In this document: positions 1-10,400 of the stretch, piece by piece | Layout: every line of letters begins with the position of its first letter | Position numbering within the stretch: position 1 is the stretch's first letter | From: Microbacterium forte | GTDB taxonomy: Bacteria > Actinomycetota > Actinomycetes > Actinomycetales > Microbacteriaceae | Assembly (NCBI RefSeq): GCF_031885415.1 | Contig: NZ_CP116871.1 | Coordinates: 1,860,001-1,924,000 of the forward strand | Length of the DNA: 64,000 nucleotides | Direction: 5' to 3' | Notes under the pieces: generated by a model | The model's input: the letters and a program-made list of their open reading frames with translations, nothing else | Database searches by the model: none | What the model was told of the DNA's origin: nothing | Program-made: the position numbers and the translations under genes

Positions 1-1
1 G

Positions 2-3000
2 AGCCTCAGCACCGACGGCACGCAGGTCTACGGCACCGGGTACGCGTTCGGTGCAGGAGCATCTTTCGAGGGGACCTTCGCGGCTGACCCCTACACCGGC
101 CAGATCAACTGGCTCAACGACTGCCTCGGTGACACGTATGCGAGCTTCCCGCAGGGCGGTGTGCTCTACTCCGTCTCGCACAAGCACGACTGCAGCGTTG
201 TCGGCGCCTTCGGCGACACCAACCCGCGCTCGCGCTGGGTGAAGGCGATCGCCGAGAGCACCACGCCCACGGGTGGCGTGATCACCAAGAAGGACGCCTA
301 CGGGTGGGACTTCACCGGTCTTCCCTACACGGAGCAGCTCAACTGGTACCCCGATCTCGAGTTCGGCACCTACACGAGCGCGCGTCAAGCCGCATGGTCG
401 GTCACCGGAAACGCGAACTACGTCGTTCTCGGCGGCGAGTTCCCGAAGGTGAACAACGTGGCGCAGCAGGGCCTCGTCCGATTCGGCAAGACGAACGTCT
501 CGCCGCACGCCGTCGCCCCGGTCTACAACGCCGGCCTCACCCCCGCGCCGTACTCGAACGAGTCCGGAGTGGTGAGGGTCCCGTTCACCAGCGTCTGGGA
601 TCGCGACAACGCCACGATCACGTACGACGTGTTCCGCAGTCCCTCCGTCAAGATCGCGACCTTCACCCGCACCGACGGCCGGTTCTGGAACCTGCCGAGC
701 CTGAGCATCACCGACAGCGGCCAGACGCCGGGAGCGCAGGTGCGCTACCAGGTCAGGGCCAAGGATGCCGACGGCAACGTGCAGTGGAGCGCCTGGTCGC
801 CCTATGTGACCGTGTCGAGCACGCCGACCGCCACGTACCGCGCAGCGGTGAGGGCAAGCGGTGCCAGCCACCTCTGGCGCCTCGACGAGACGACCGGAAC
901 GCGACTGTACGACGACGTGGGGAACGCACCCGGTACGGCCACGAGCCTCACGCTCGGCTCGTCGGGCGCACTGCTCAACGATTCCAACGCGGCGATCACC
1001 TCTGCCGGGGGAAGCACGCCCAAGATGACGACGCAGGATGTCAGCACCGCGACGCCGGCCGCGACGGTCGAGGCGTGGGTGAAGACCACCAACACGAGGG
1101 GCGGGCGGATCGTCGGCTTCGGCGACTCCGCCACGGGCACGTCGACGTCGGGGATCACCGACCGAGTGCTCTACCTCGACAACTCGGGACGCGCGAACTT
1201 CGCGATCAACGACGGCTCCTACCGCACGATCTTCAGTCGCACCGCGGTGAACGACGGCAACTGGCACCACATCGTGGGCACCGTGGGCGCCGAGGGCATG
1301 CAGCTCTTCGTCGACGGCAAGCGCGTGGATCGCGATCAGGCACGCACCTCGCCGAGGATCTACGACGGCTACTGGCGCATCGGCGCAGACCAGACGAACG
1401 GCTTCACCAACAAGCCGACCAACGCCGGTCTCGCGGGCACGATCGACGATGTGGCGGTGTACCCGTCCGCCCTGACTCCGGCCGACATCCAGTCGCACTA
1501 CCTCGCGAGCGGGCGTTCGGCCGCGTGGACCGCAGCTCCGACCGATGTCTACGGCGCCGCGGTGTCGACGGACAAGCCGGATCTCTACTGGCGTCTCAAC
1601 GAGACGGCGGCAGGCACCATCGTCGACTCCGCCTCCGGCGGGACGACGGGCAACCTCGCCGGAACCGTGACCCGCGGGCAGACGTCCGCGATCGGGACCG
1701 GAACCGCGACCACCTTCAACGGCACGACCGCGCTCGTGGTCGCGCAGGAGCCCTGGACGGCGCCGACCACCTACAGCGCAGAGCTGTGGTTCAAGACGAC
1801 GAGCAACAAGGGCGGCACGCTGATCGGATTCGGCAACGCCACCAGCGGGCTCAGCACCCAGTACGACAGACACGTCATCATGCAGAGCGACGGAAAGGTG
1901 CAGTTCGGAAGCGGTCAGCCGCAGACGACCCTGGTCACCCCCACCGCCTACAACGACGGCCAATGGCACCACGTGGTCGCCACTCAGGGCGCCGACGGGA
2001 TGAGGCTGTGGCTCGATACGCAGCTCGTCGGCAGCAACTCGATGGCGGGTTCGGAGAACTACCGCGGATACTGGCGCATCGGCGCGGACAGGACGTGGGG
2101 CAGCACGTCCAGCAACTACATCGCCGGAACACTCGACGAGGTCGCCGTGTACCCCTCGGTGCTCTCGGAGCAGCGGGTTCGCGATCACTTCGCAGCGAGC
2201 GGCCGCACCGTTCCCGGGCGTGCACCGGTGGCGGCATTCACCTCGGTGGCCGACAAACTGAAGATCGACGTCGACGCGAGCACGTCGACCGATGCCGACG
2301 GAGGGCCGCTCGCCTACGCGTGGGACTTCGGTGACGGCACGGTCGCGACGGGGGCGACGGCGTCGCACGTCTACACCGCCGGGGGCACCTACACGATCAC
2401 GCTGAAGGTGACGGACAGCACCTCGCTCGTCAACACCCTCACCCGGTCGGTCACGGTCGCCCCTAACCAGGCTCCCACCGCGGCGATCAGCGCCACCACG
2501 GATCACCTCGACGTCGCGCTCGACGGATCGGCATCGTCCGACCCCGACGGCACGATCGCGTCGTACGAGTGGGACTTCGGTGACGGCACGACCGGCACCG
2601 GCGCCACCACGACCCACACCTACGCGACGGCGGGCGACTTCACCGTGACTCTCACGGTGAAGGACGACAACGGCGCCACTGCCACCAAGACGCGGGCCGT
2701 CACGACGACGCTGGCGCCGAACCAGGATCCGACGGCGGCGTTCACGACCGCGGCGAACCTGCTCGCAGTGACCGTGGATGCCACGACATCGACGGACCCT
2801 GACGGGACCATCGACGTCTACGCCTGGGACTTCGGTGACGGCGGCACCGGATCCGGAGCGACGGCGTCCCACACCTATGCGAGCGCCGGCACCTACACCG
2901 TGAAGCTCACGGTGTCGGACAACCGAGGTGGCACGGCGACCGTGACGCATGACGTCACCGTGGCGCCGAACCAGGCACCCTCTGCGGCCTTCACCACCTC

Positions 3001-3877
3001 GGTGGCGAACCTCGCTGTGGCTGTCGACGGCTCGGGCTCAGCGGATGCGGACGGAACCGTCGAGTCCTACGCCTGGGACTTCGGCGACGGCGGCACCGCT
3101 TCGGGAGCGACGTCGTCCCACACCTACGCAGCCGGGGGCACCTACACCGTGACCCTGACGGTGACGGACGATCGGGGGGCGACAGCCACCACGACGAAGT
3201 CGGTCACCGTCGCGGCACCGCAGGTGTGGGCGCAGGATGCCTTCACCCGGACGGGCACCAACGGATGGGGCACCGCGACCACCACCGGCGGCGCGTGGAC
3301 CATGTTCCCGACCAGCGCGACGGCACTGAGCAAGTTCGCCGTCAACGGCACCGGCGGAACCGTCACCCTGTCGGCGGGGAACAACTACTCGGCCTCGCTC
3401 GCCGGCTCGACGCCGTCGACGAACACCGAGGAACGGTTCACGGTGGCCTTCAACCAGCCGTCCACTGGTGGCGGGTTCTACTTCTCCGCTCTCGGACGAC
3501 AGATCGACACTGCCAACGACTACCGGGCGAAGTTCCGCGTGGCGTCGAACGGCGTCGTGTCCCTCTGGCTGACGAAGACGATCGCCGGGGTCGAGACGGT
3601 CCTCTCGTCGACGACCGTCCCCGGTCTGACGATCACGAGCGCCGACCAGCTGAGCGTCAAGTTCCAGGTGACGGGCACCAACCCGACGACCCTTAAGGCG
3701 AAGGTCTGGCGCACCGCCACCACAGAACCGACAGCGTGGACCCTTTCGACGACCGATGCCACGGCCTCGCTGCAGGCCCCCGGCTACGTGGGCGTGAACA
3801 GCTACCTGTCGTCCAGCGCGACGGCCGTGCCTGTCGTCTACACGTACGACGACTTCTGGGCAGGACCCGCACAGTAG
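2..3877 (+). CDS. Secreted modular PKD/LamG surface protein, 5' end outside the window
   Basis: The reading frame is open from base 2, so the true start lies upstream and 1,291 residues are visible. Order: the end of a propeller-like N-terminal region (its YGTGYAFGAG stretch matches YGTGYVFGAG in the protein at 7410-12758), a fibronectin-like segment (about residues 190-280), two LamG/concanavalin-like domains (about 290-730), four PKD domains each with a WDFGDG core (about 740-1075), and a C-terminal ~200-residue beta-sandwich module. PKD and LamG domains are typical of extracellular adhesion or carbohydrate-binding proteins; no catalytic motif is visible. It is clearly a paralogue of the large protein at 7410-12758 and shares its last module with the beta-helix protein at 4010-6526. 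A strong hairpin follows the stop. Its role as a matrix or cell-surface protein linked to the neighbouring polysaccharide genes is inference. Confidence 0.9.
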   Translation, partial: SLSTDGTQVYGTGYAFGAGASFEGTFAADPYTGQINWLNDCLGDTYASFPQGGVLYSVSHKHDCSVVGAFGDTNPRSRWVKAIAESTTPTGGVITKKDAYGWDFTGLPYTEQLNWYPDLEFGTYTSARQAAWSVTGNANYVVLGGEFPKVNNVAQQGLVRFGKTNVSPHAVAPVYNAGLTPAPYSNESGVVRVPFTSVWDRDNATITYDVFRSPSVKIATFTRTDGRFWNLPSLSITDSGQTPGAQVRYQVRAKDADGNVQWSAWSPYVTVSSTPTATYRAAVRASGASHLWRLDETTGTRLYDDVGNAPGTATSLTLGSSGALLNDSNAAITSAGGSTPKMTTQDVSTATPAATVEAWVKTTNTRGGRIVGFGDSATGTSTSGITDRVLYLDNSGRANFAINDGSYRTIFSRTAVNDGNWHHIVGTVGAEGMQLFVDGKRVDRDQARTSPRIYDGYWRIGADQTNGFTNKPTNAGLAGTIDDVAVYPSALTPADIQSHYLASGRSAAWTAAPTDVYGAAVSTDKPDLYWRLNETAAGTIVDSASGGTTGNLAGTVTRGQTSAIGTGTATTFNGTTALVVAQEPWTAPTTYSAELWFKTTSNKGGTLIGFGNATSGLSTQYDRHVIMQSDGKVQFGSGQPQTTLVTPTAYNDGQWHHVVATQGADGMRLWLDTQLVGSNSMAGSENYRGYWRIGADRTWGSTSSNYIAGTLDEVAVYPSVLSEQRVRDHFAASGRTVPGRAPVAAFTSVADKLKIDVDASTSTDADGGPLAYAWDFGDGTVATGATASHVYTAGGTYTITLKVTDSTSLVNTLTRSVTVAPNQAPTAAISATTDHLDVALDGSASSDPDGTIASYEWDFGDGTTGTGATTTHTYATAGDFTVTLTVKDDNGATATKTRAVTTTLAPNQDPTAAFTTAANLLAVTVDATTSTDPDGTIDVYAWDFGDGGTGSGATASHTYASAGTYTVKLTVSDNRGGTATVTHDVTVAPNQAPSAAFTTSVANLAVAVDGSGSADADGTVESYAWDFGDGGTASGATSSHTYAAGGTYTVTLTVTDDRGATATTTKSVTVAAPQVWAQDAFTRTGTNGWGTATTTGGAWTMFPTSATALSKFAVNGTGGTVTLSAGNNYSASLAGSTPSTNTEERFTVAFNQPSTGGGFYFSALGRQIDTANDYRAKFRVASNGVVSLWLTKTIAGVETVLSSTTVPGLTITSADQLSVKFQVTGTNPTTLKAKVWRTATTEPTAWTLSTTDATASLQAPGYVGVNSYLSSSATAVPVVYTYDDFWAGPAQ

Positions 3878-3894
3878 TCAGTCATCCGTGACAC

Positions 3895-3927
3895 GAAGGG
3901 CCGAGGCGATCACCGCCTCGGCCCTTC
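3895..3927. terminator. Strong bidirectional hairpin terminator
   Basis: A perfect 14-bp inverted repeat (GAAGGGCCGAGGCG and its complement) with a 5-nt loop begins 18 nt after the stop of the PKD/LamG gene. The converging beta-helix gene ends at 4010, so the hairpin can serve both directions. Confidence 0.85.
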
Positions 3928-3987
3928 TGGGTTGATGACACGCCCTCACCGAAGGTCGGGAGTCGCGATGAGGGGGCACCGGGCCCC

Positions 3988-4022
3988 GATCAGGGGAACC
4001 GGATCGCGATCAGGGGAACCGG
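3988..4022. repeat. 20-bp period direct repeat at the end of the beta-helix gene
   Basis: The 15-mer GATCAGGGGAACCGG occurs at 3988-4002 and again at 4008-4022. The second copy contains the last codons and the stop of the beta-helix gene; the first lies just after it, as if a short duplication had copied the 3' end. No function is apparent. Confidence 0.8.
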
Positions 4023-6526
4023 GCCCCGATCGTGGGTGTCGTCGATCCGAGGATCGTCGCCACGATCGCCGGAAGACCTCTGGCGGGGGCCGTCACACCC
4101 GCGAGCAGCCTTCCAGAGGCATCCGTCGCCTTCCTGCCCTCGACCGCGGTGGAGTTCGCGTCCTGCCCTGTCGTCGTCCGGTAATCCGCCCACGTCGTGA
4201 ACACATACGGGTTCACATTGGCCGTGCCACGCGACCAGATGACGAACCAAGTGGGCGCCGCAGCGCTGTTCCGCTGCACCACATTTCCGTCCGAGCGGAT
4301 GTTGAGGTCGGCCGGGGTGTACCGGTGCGTGTAGTCCTCGACGCACACCGTGCAGTTTCCGGCGCTCTCACCGATGACGTTGTTCCCCATCGAGATGTCG
4401 CGGATCAGCCACGGCATCGTCGAATCCGGGAACGGGCGCCGAGCGTTGTGTCCCGGGACGGACGAATCCGTGGAGCTGCGGCTGTCCTGCACGATGTTCA
4501 CAGCCCGGTCACCGCCGATGATCGTGTTGTTCCACAGGTTCACGCCGCCGGTGTTGTTGATCTTGACGCCGTTGCCCGCGTTCCGAAGGACGAGGTTGTT
4601 GACGAAATCGATCTTCTGGGACAACTCGAGGAAAGCGCCGGCACCCCTGTTCTCGACGAGGTCGGATCCTGTGATGCGAACGTCGTAGACCGATTGATCG
4701 AGCCACACCCCTGGGCCGTCGTTGCGCAGCAGGGCGGAATCGCTCACGGTGACTCCCCGCGACTTCGCGATCTTCACGCCGCCGGACACGGGCGATGTGT
4801 TGAAGTGCTCGGCGTTGTTCTCGACGGCGAGGAGGTCATCGATCGTCAGCGCGTCAGCGTAGTTGGCGCCGAGCCCCATCAGGCCGTTGCGAGCCAGCGT
4901 CACATCGCGCACCGTCGTGTTCGAGGCGCCGACGAAGAGTCCGGTCGACGCCGTGTCGTAGATCACGACGTTCTCGATCGTCGCCTTCGGCGCTTCGACG
5001 GTGACGGCGCCCATCATCCAGACGGACGTCGCGTAGTTGCGGACGCCGATGCCTCGGACGACCGCGCCTTCCCCGCGCAGCGAAAGCGCCTTGGTAAGAG
5101 TCGACGCGCGCACCGTACGGCCTGCAGGGTCGCTCCCGAGATAGAGCCGGTCGTTCGCCACGTCGGTGAAGAAGGTGCCCGGCTTCAGTGCCGCCAGCGA
5201 AGAGACCTCGGCCTGAGCGGCGCCGTCGATCCAGACCTGCTCGGGGTGCGCGGCCATGGGATACGCCGCGTTCAGCCACCGCCAGCCGGGTTCTGTTCCG
5301 TCGGCCTCGCCCTTGGTGAAGGACGGCGTCGAATCGAAGTCGTACTTCCAGTCCGCGCTGAACCAGCGACCGCTGGAAGCCTGCCAGTTCTTCAGGGTCG
5401 AGGCGCCGTCGAACCAGACCGCCTCACCCGGATAGGACTGGATCGTGATCTTCTTGCCCGCGGGGATCACGACCGTCTCGTGATACGAACCCGCGCGAAG
5501 CACAAGCGTCGAACCTGAAGGCGCCCGGTCGACCGCGGCCTGGACCGTGGCGAAGGGGGCCGCGGAGGTGCCCGAGCCGGCCGCTGTGCCGTTCGGGCTG
5601 ACGAAGAGCGCTCCAGCGGGAACCGGATACTTCGTGGTTCCGACGAGCGCCGACCCCGCGCCCGTCCTCGCGCCGGCGACGTTCCAGACCGGGGCCGCTC
5701 CGGCCGCACCGGCGGGAGCCGTCGGTGTCGTCGGAGTCGTGGGAGTCGTGGGAGTCGTCGGAGTCGTCGGAGTCGTCGGCGGAGCAGGCGTCGTCGTCGC
5801 CTTCGCGGTGACGGTGAGGTCATCGAAGAGAGCTGCCAGCGCGGGTGTGCTCCGCGAGACATAGAGCCGCACCCCCACGCGCCCCTGGGCCGCGAGGCGC
5901 TTCGCCGAGCGATCCGTGACAGAGAGCTTCCACGTGGTCGGCTTCGTTCCTGCCGCGGTCACCCGTGCATCGACCGTGACTGCGGTCGTCCCAGCGAGGC
6001 GGGTCTCGAGGACGAACGGGACGCCGGCCTTCACACGGAGCTCGGGAACCCACGCGTGGCCGAGGCTCGTCTGCACCCCCGCGTTCACGCGGAGCGTCTC
6101 GAGAAGCACCACTCCCTTCGGATCCACGCGGACCTGCGTCTGATAGAAGCCGTCGGCCGTGAGTCGCGACTGCAGGCTCACGTACACACCCGAACCGGAC
6201 TTCGGCAGCTGCGGAAGCGTGAAGACCGTCGACTGAGTGGAGTCGCGGACGGAGAGACCGACCGGTCGCGCGGTCACGGTGGCACCCGGCGCGGCGGCGG
6301 ACAGCTTCGCCTTGCCGTTCGCGACCGAGATCGAGGTCAGCGGTGAGGCGTCGTACGTTCGGCCGTCGGGCGCGGTCCCCAGGCCCTTGGCGACGGTGCG
6401 CGTCATCGAGTCCTGGATGAGGACCACGCCTGAGCTCTCTGCGGCCGCGGCGGGGGCCACGGAGGCGAAGGGAAGGAGTAGTAGTGCGGATAAAGCTGCG
6501 ATCAGGGGGAGGGAGTTTTTACGCAT
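4010..6526 (-). CDS. Secreted right-handed parallel beta-helix protein
   Basis: 838 residues. Residues 1-28 are a Sec signal peptide ending in AAAA. Residues ~33-240 form a beta-sandwich module homologous to the C-terminal modules of the two large PKD/LamG proteins next door. A Thr/Pro linker of TTP units (encoded by 9-bp repeats, 5721-5783) leads to a right-handed beta-helix of pectate-lyase/NosD type: SPNG opening, an AAVDRAPSGSTLVLRAGSY turn and many short Asn-rich rungs. Such folds bind or cleave polysaccharides. I see no clear catalytic residues, so either a lyase/epimerase or a binding role is possible. A GGAGA lies 9 nt before the ATG, a long spacing. The context suggests it acts on the polymer made by the adjacent Wzx/Wzy-type genes (inference). 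Confidence 0.9.
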   Translation of the reverse strand: MRKNSLPLIAALSALLLLPFASVAPAAAAESSGVVLIQDSMTRTVAKGLGTAPDGRTYDASPLTSISVANGKAKLSAAAPGATVTARPVGLSVRDSTQSTVFTLPQLPKSGSGVYVSLQSRLTADGFYQTQVRVDPKGVVLLETLRVNAGVQTSLGHAWVPELRVKAGVPFVLETRLAGTTAVTVDARVTAAGTKPTTWKLSVTDRSAKRLAAQGRVGVRLYVSRSTPALAALFDDLTVTAKATTTPAPPTTPTTPTTPTTPTTPTTPTAPAGAAGAAPVWNVAGARTGAGSALVGTTKYPVPAGALFVSPNGTAAGSGTSAAPFATVQAAVDRAPSGSTLVLRAGSYHETVVIPAGKKITIQSYPGEAVWFDGASTLKNWQASSGRWFSADWKYDFDSTPSFTKGEADGTEPGWRWLNAAYPMAAHPEQVWIDGAAQAEVSSLAALKPGTFFTDVANDRLYLGSDPAGRTVRASTLTKALSLRGEGAVVRGIGVRNYATSVWMMGAVTVEAPKATIENVVIYDTASTGLFVGASNTTVRDVTLARNGLMGLGANYADALTIDDLLAVENNAEHFNTSPVSGGVKIAKSRGVTVSDSALLRNDGPGVWLDQSVYDVRITGSDLVENRGAGAFLELSQKIDFVNNLVLRNAGNGVKINNTGGVNLWNNTIIGGDRAVNIVQDSRSSTDSSVPGHNARRPFPDSTMPWLIRDISMGNNVIGESAGNCTVCVEDYTHRYTPADLNIRSDGNVVQRNSAAAPTWFVIWSRGTANVNPYVFTTWADYRTTTGQDANSTAVEGRKATDASGRLLAGVTAPARGLPAIVATILGSTTPTIGARFP
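5721..5783. repeat. 9-bp tandem repeat coding a TTP linker
   Basis: Seven 9-bp units of the form GTCGKSGNN encode a Thr-Thr-Pro linker between the beta-sandwich and beta-helix domains. Third-position variation between units (GTCGGA versus GTGGGA) shows the array is not freshly duplicated. Confidence 0.8.
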
Positions 6527-6577
6527 GGGGGAGGGTCTCCGATGTGCTTCTCGTCACTGCAGGGTCGGGTGTGGCAG

Positions 6578-6617
6578 CTACGACATCCGACTTCGGTGGC
6601 GGATTGTCGTAGACAAT
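6578..6617. promoter_or_regulatory. Palindrome and hairpin upstream of the beta-helix gene
   Basis: A perfect palindrome ATTGTC-GTA-GACAAT occupies 6603-6617. Its CTACGACA arm is repeated in inverted orientation at 6578-6585, so CTACGACA-TCCG can pair with CGGA-T-TGTCGTAG (12 bp, one bulge, 10-nt loop). On the minus strand a TATTGT hexamer (6614-6619) could be a -10 box, which would place the palindrome over the promoter and the hairpin in the 5' leader of the beta-helix gene. An operator or a leader element are both possible. Confidence 0.45.
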
Positions 6618-6696
6618 AGCCTGAATTCCCTGCGCAGTGGCTGAGGATTCGCTGATACTGGTCTACAGACTGTCAGCGTTCGGAGCGCGTGCGGGC

Positions 6697-7413
6697 TCAG
6701 CCGAGCGCTGACATCTTCCGGAACCATATGGCCAGAGCGGCGGCCAAGTACAGCAGCGCGGCGAGGGCGAGGAGGCTGTATATCAGCATGAAAGCCTGCG
6801 GCCAGCCCCACAGCACGAACGCGAAACAGAGGACGCCGTAGTCCGTCGGAAGCCCGAGCAGAGAGCGCCCGAGTGAGAACCCACCGGCCTGAGCCGCCTG
6901 CGCAACGCCCTTCTTGCCGCGCAGCAGGTCGTTCAGGATCATCCCGAAGAACGTCACCGTCGAGATGACTGCGAAGCCGAGCGGCACCAGAAGCCAGAGG
7001 TCCGACGGCAGCGGGAAGAACCGGTACCAGCCGATGGCGACTGCGAGCGGAAGAGCGACGAGCTTGGTGGAGTCCAGCACGTGGTCGAGCCACTCCCCCG
7101 CGAGCGAGCCTCCTCCACGGAGCCTCGCGACCTGACCGTCTGCGCTGTCCCAGGCATAGCCGACCGCGAGGAGCAGCCAGACGATGATCCCGAGCACGAT
7201 CGACGGCGGGACCGTCGCCAGGAGCACGATCCCCGTGAAGGTGAAGGCCGCGCTGATCAGAGAGACCTGATTCGGCACGAGCCCTGCGGTGAATGCGCCG
7301 GCTGCGATGACCCGGCCGACGGGACGGTTGATGAAGACCGAGTACGCAGGAGCCCCGCGTGCACGCCCCTTCTGGGCGGCCGCGAGGCTCCGGTACGAAT
7401 CTGCGAAAGTCAG
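6697..7413 (-). CDS. CDP-alcohol phosphatidyltransferase family membrane enzyme (likely CTG start)
   Basis: These integral membrane enzymes transfer a phospho-alcohol from CDP-alcohol to a lipid or polyol acceptor. The family signature D-x2-D-G-x2-A-R-x8-G-x3-D-x3-D is complete (D89, D92, G93, A96, R97, G106, D110, D114). The first GTG at 7278 would delete a conserved N-terminal stretch (YSVFINRPVGRV), and no ATG, GTG or TTG lies between 7278 and 7413. The frame continues to CTG at 7413, preceded by GAGGAG seven nt upstream and overlapping the upstream stop as CTGA, giving 238 residues. Several hydrophobic helices follow the signature. With the TagD-like cytidylyltransferase at 18864 it could make a phospho-polyol or phosphoglycan linkage on the surface polymer (inference). 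Confidence 0.88.
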   Translation of the reverse strand: MTFADSYRSLAAAQKGRARGAPAYSVFINRPVGRVIAAGAFTAGLVPNQVSLISAAFTFTGIVLLATVPPSIVLGIIVWLLLAVGYAWDSADGQVARLRGGGSLAGEWLDHVLDSTKLVALPLAVAIGWYRFFPLPSDLWLLVPLGFAVISTVTFFGMILNDLLRGKKGVAQAAQAGGFSLGRSLLGLPTDYGVLCFAFVLWGWPQAFMLIYSLLALAALLYLAAALAIWFRKMSALG

Positions 7414-10400
7414 GGCGTCACTCCTCGTGCTCGGAAGTCGTCGAATGTCAGGGTGTACGGAACACTGGTGAAGCCGGATCCCGCGTAGGTCGAGATCCCG
7501 ACGTAACCGGCGGTCTGCAGTGCTGCGGTGGAATCGGTCGTGGACAGCTGCCAGGCAGCCGGCTCCGTCGTTCCCGCCGCCCAGAGCTTACTCCGGAGCG
7601 TCGTCGTACCCGTGCCGAATGCCTGCACCCGCACGTTATATACCGTTCCGGCGGCGAACGTGAAGCCCGCCATGTTCTGCGAGACCAATGCCGTGCCACC
7701 GCGGGCGAGCTGTGCCGTCACCGATCCGTCGGCACCGATCAGCCACCGCGCCCGGTAGTCATCCGACCCGACGACCCGAGCGAGTGCCGCGACGTAGACG
7801 CGCGCTCCGGCCGGCATCGCCGGCGCGGTCACGGTGAACGTCAGATCCGTGCTCGTCGAGGTGGCGGAGTTCAACGATGCCGTGCGAGTCTGCCCCGCCG
7901 CCTGCGTCGTGAACTTCGCTGCCCCGTTGTCGATCGCGACGTTCGCCGCTCCGCTCGTCTGCGTCCAGACACCACCGGTCTGGGCCGTCCCGAGCGTGCC
8001 GTTCGCCCGACCGAAGTCGTCGGCGGCGAAGGCCGCACCGGCCGGAGCGACCACCGTCACGGACTTCGTCACGGTGTTCACCGCGCCGAGGTTGTCGGTC
8101 ACCGTCAGCGTCACCGTGTATGTGCCCGCTGCGGCATACGGGTGCGAAGCCGTCGACCCGGTGGCGGTCGCCCCGTCACCGAAGTTCCACGCATACGAGG
8201 CGACAGAGCCGTCAGGATCCGTCGATGCCGTGCCGTCGACCGCGACCGTGAGATCGGTCGGAGTCGCCGTGAACGATGCGACAGGGTTCTGGTTGGCCGG
8301 GCCCGCCGTCACCGTGACCGCCTTGGTGACCGTTCCGGTTGCGCCCTTGTCGTCCGTGACCGTCAGCTTCACCTGATACGTGCCTGCGGCAGCATATGCA
8401 TGCGCAGCGGGCGTGACGCCCGTGGCCGTGGCTCCGTCTCCGAAGTCCCAGGCGTACGAGGCGATGGTGCCGTCGGCGTCGGTCGAGGTCGATCCGTTCA
8501 CCGTGGCCGAGAGCCCGCTCACCGAACTGGTGAATGCGGCGACCGGCGCCTGGTTGGCGGGAGGCGTCGGGCCGCCCGTCGTGGATCCTGCCCAGAAGTT
8601 GTCGAACCGGGTCTGGAACGGCACGTTGGTGACCGAGCCGCCGAGATACACACCGAGACCGACGTGTCCGGCCGACTGCAGACCAGCGGTGGAGCTCGTC
8701 GTCGACGAGGTCCAGTTCGCGGGCTCAGCCGTGCCGACCTTCCACACCTTGGCCCTGACCGTCGTCGGCGAGGTGCCCGTGGCCTCGGTGCGCACGTGCA
8801 GTGCGTCACCGGCGCTCACGGTCAGCCCGGTCGACGCGGTCGTCAGGACGGTAGCCGTCTGCTGCAGCTGCAGCTGGACCCCGCCGGTCGGCGAGACGAT
8901 GACCCGCGACCGGTAGTCCTCCGTGCCCACACGACGTGCGGCCACCGTGTAGTACGCGCTGCCCCCGGTCGGGAGCTGCGGCAGCACCACGTCGACGTCG
9001 ACTGCGGTGTCGGTCGAGGAGACTCCCGTGAGGTACGCGTACCGCTGCGCTCCTCCGGCCGGCTGCTGGAACGCCGCGTAGGCGCCGCTGACGAGGTAGT
9101 TGGATGCCGTGTTCGACAGGGTCCACGCTCCCCCGGTGTTCGCGGTACCGAGGCCGCTGGCGACCGTGCGGTTGAACGAGTCGGTGGCGTAGGTCACCGC
9201 TCCCACCGGTGCCGTGACCGTGATCGACGCCGTCGTCTGCGACGTCGCTCCCTCGTCATCGGTCACGGTGAGCGTGATGGTGTACGTTCCCGCTGCCGCG
9301 TACGTGTGGGTCGCGGTCTTGCCCGATCCTGCGGCCGAGCCGTCACCCCAGTTCCACGAGTAACCGGCGATCGTGCCGTCGGTGTCCTGCGAGGCGCTCG
9401 CGTCGACATCGGCCTTCAGGTCGGTGGCGGCGGAGGTGAACGAGGAGACCGGCGCCTGGTTCGCGACGGCTTCGACGACGGACGTCGACGTGCCCGTCGC
9501 GCCCTTGTCGTCCGTCACCGTGAGGGTCACCGTGTAGGAGCCCGCGACCGCGTAGGTGTGCGTCGCCGTGGCTCCGGTGCCCGCAGGCGTTCCGTCGCCC
9601 CAGTTCCAGCTGTAGCTCGCGATCGTGCCGTCGGCATCCGCGGAGGCGCTCGCGTCGACCGCGAGGCCGAGCTTGGTCATGGTGTTCGTGAAGCTCGCCG
9701 TCGGTGCGATGTTCGCGGGCGCTCCCGTGGTTCCCAGCGCGTAGTGCTGCGAGACGGTCGTTCCGGACAGCGGCGACAGGTAGACCGCGACCTCGTCGAT
9801 CGATCCGTCGAACTCCCAGTCGCCCGGACCCCACGTGACGTCGCCGCCCACGTGCCAGTACCCGGTGTAGTCCTGAGCGTTCGTCTGGCCGTTGGACCCC
9901 TGCTCCACGCCGTCGACGTAGAGGCGCATTCCGGTGGCGCCCTGCGTGGCGACCACCTGGTGCCACTGGCCGTCGTTGTACGACGCGGAGGTCTGCAGCG
10001 TGTCGGCGAAACCGACCCACACTCCGTAGATGAGCTTGCCGTCCGGTGTCATGTAGACGTGACGGTCGTAGCCCGAGGAGTTGCCGTTCGAGCTGTTGCC
10101 GAAGCCGATGATCTTGCCACCGGTGGTCGTGCTCGTCTTGAACCATGCCTCGAGCGAGTACGAGCGGGGGTTCGTGTAGGAGTTCTGGCTGATGACCTGG
10201 CCACCCTCGAACGAGGCCGCCTTGTTGGTCACACCGGCGAGGGCTCCGTCGGCGCCCTTGCTGACGCTGCCGAAGTAGGTGCCCTTCTGGTTGTAGCCCG
10301 AGGCATCCGCTGCGGTGTCGCCCGTCGACTCGCCGAGTCGCCAGTACAGCGCCGGGTCTGCGGCGTACACGGCCGCGCCGTACGCGTCAGCCGGAGCGGT

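Noticed and set aside
6697..7278. Short version of the CDP-alcohol transferase starting at GTG 7278
   Set aside because: It loses the conserved stretch before the first helix and has no good ribosome site, whereas CTG 7413 has GAGGAG and a CTGA overlap.
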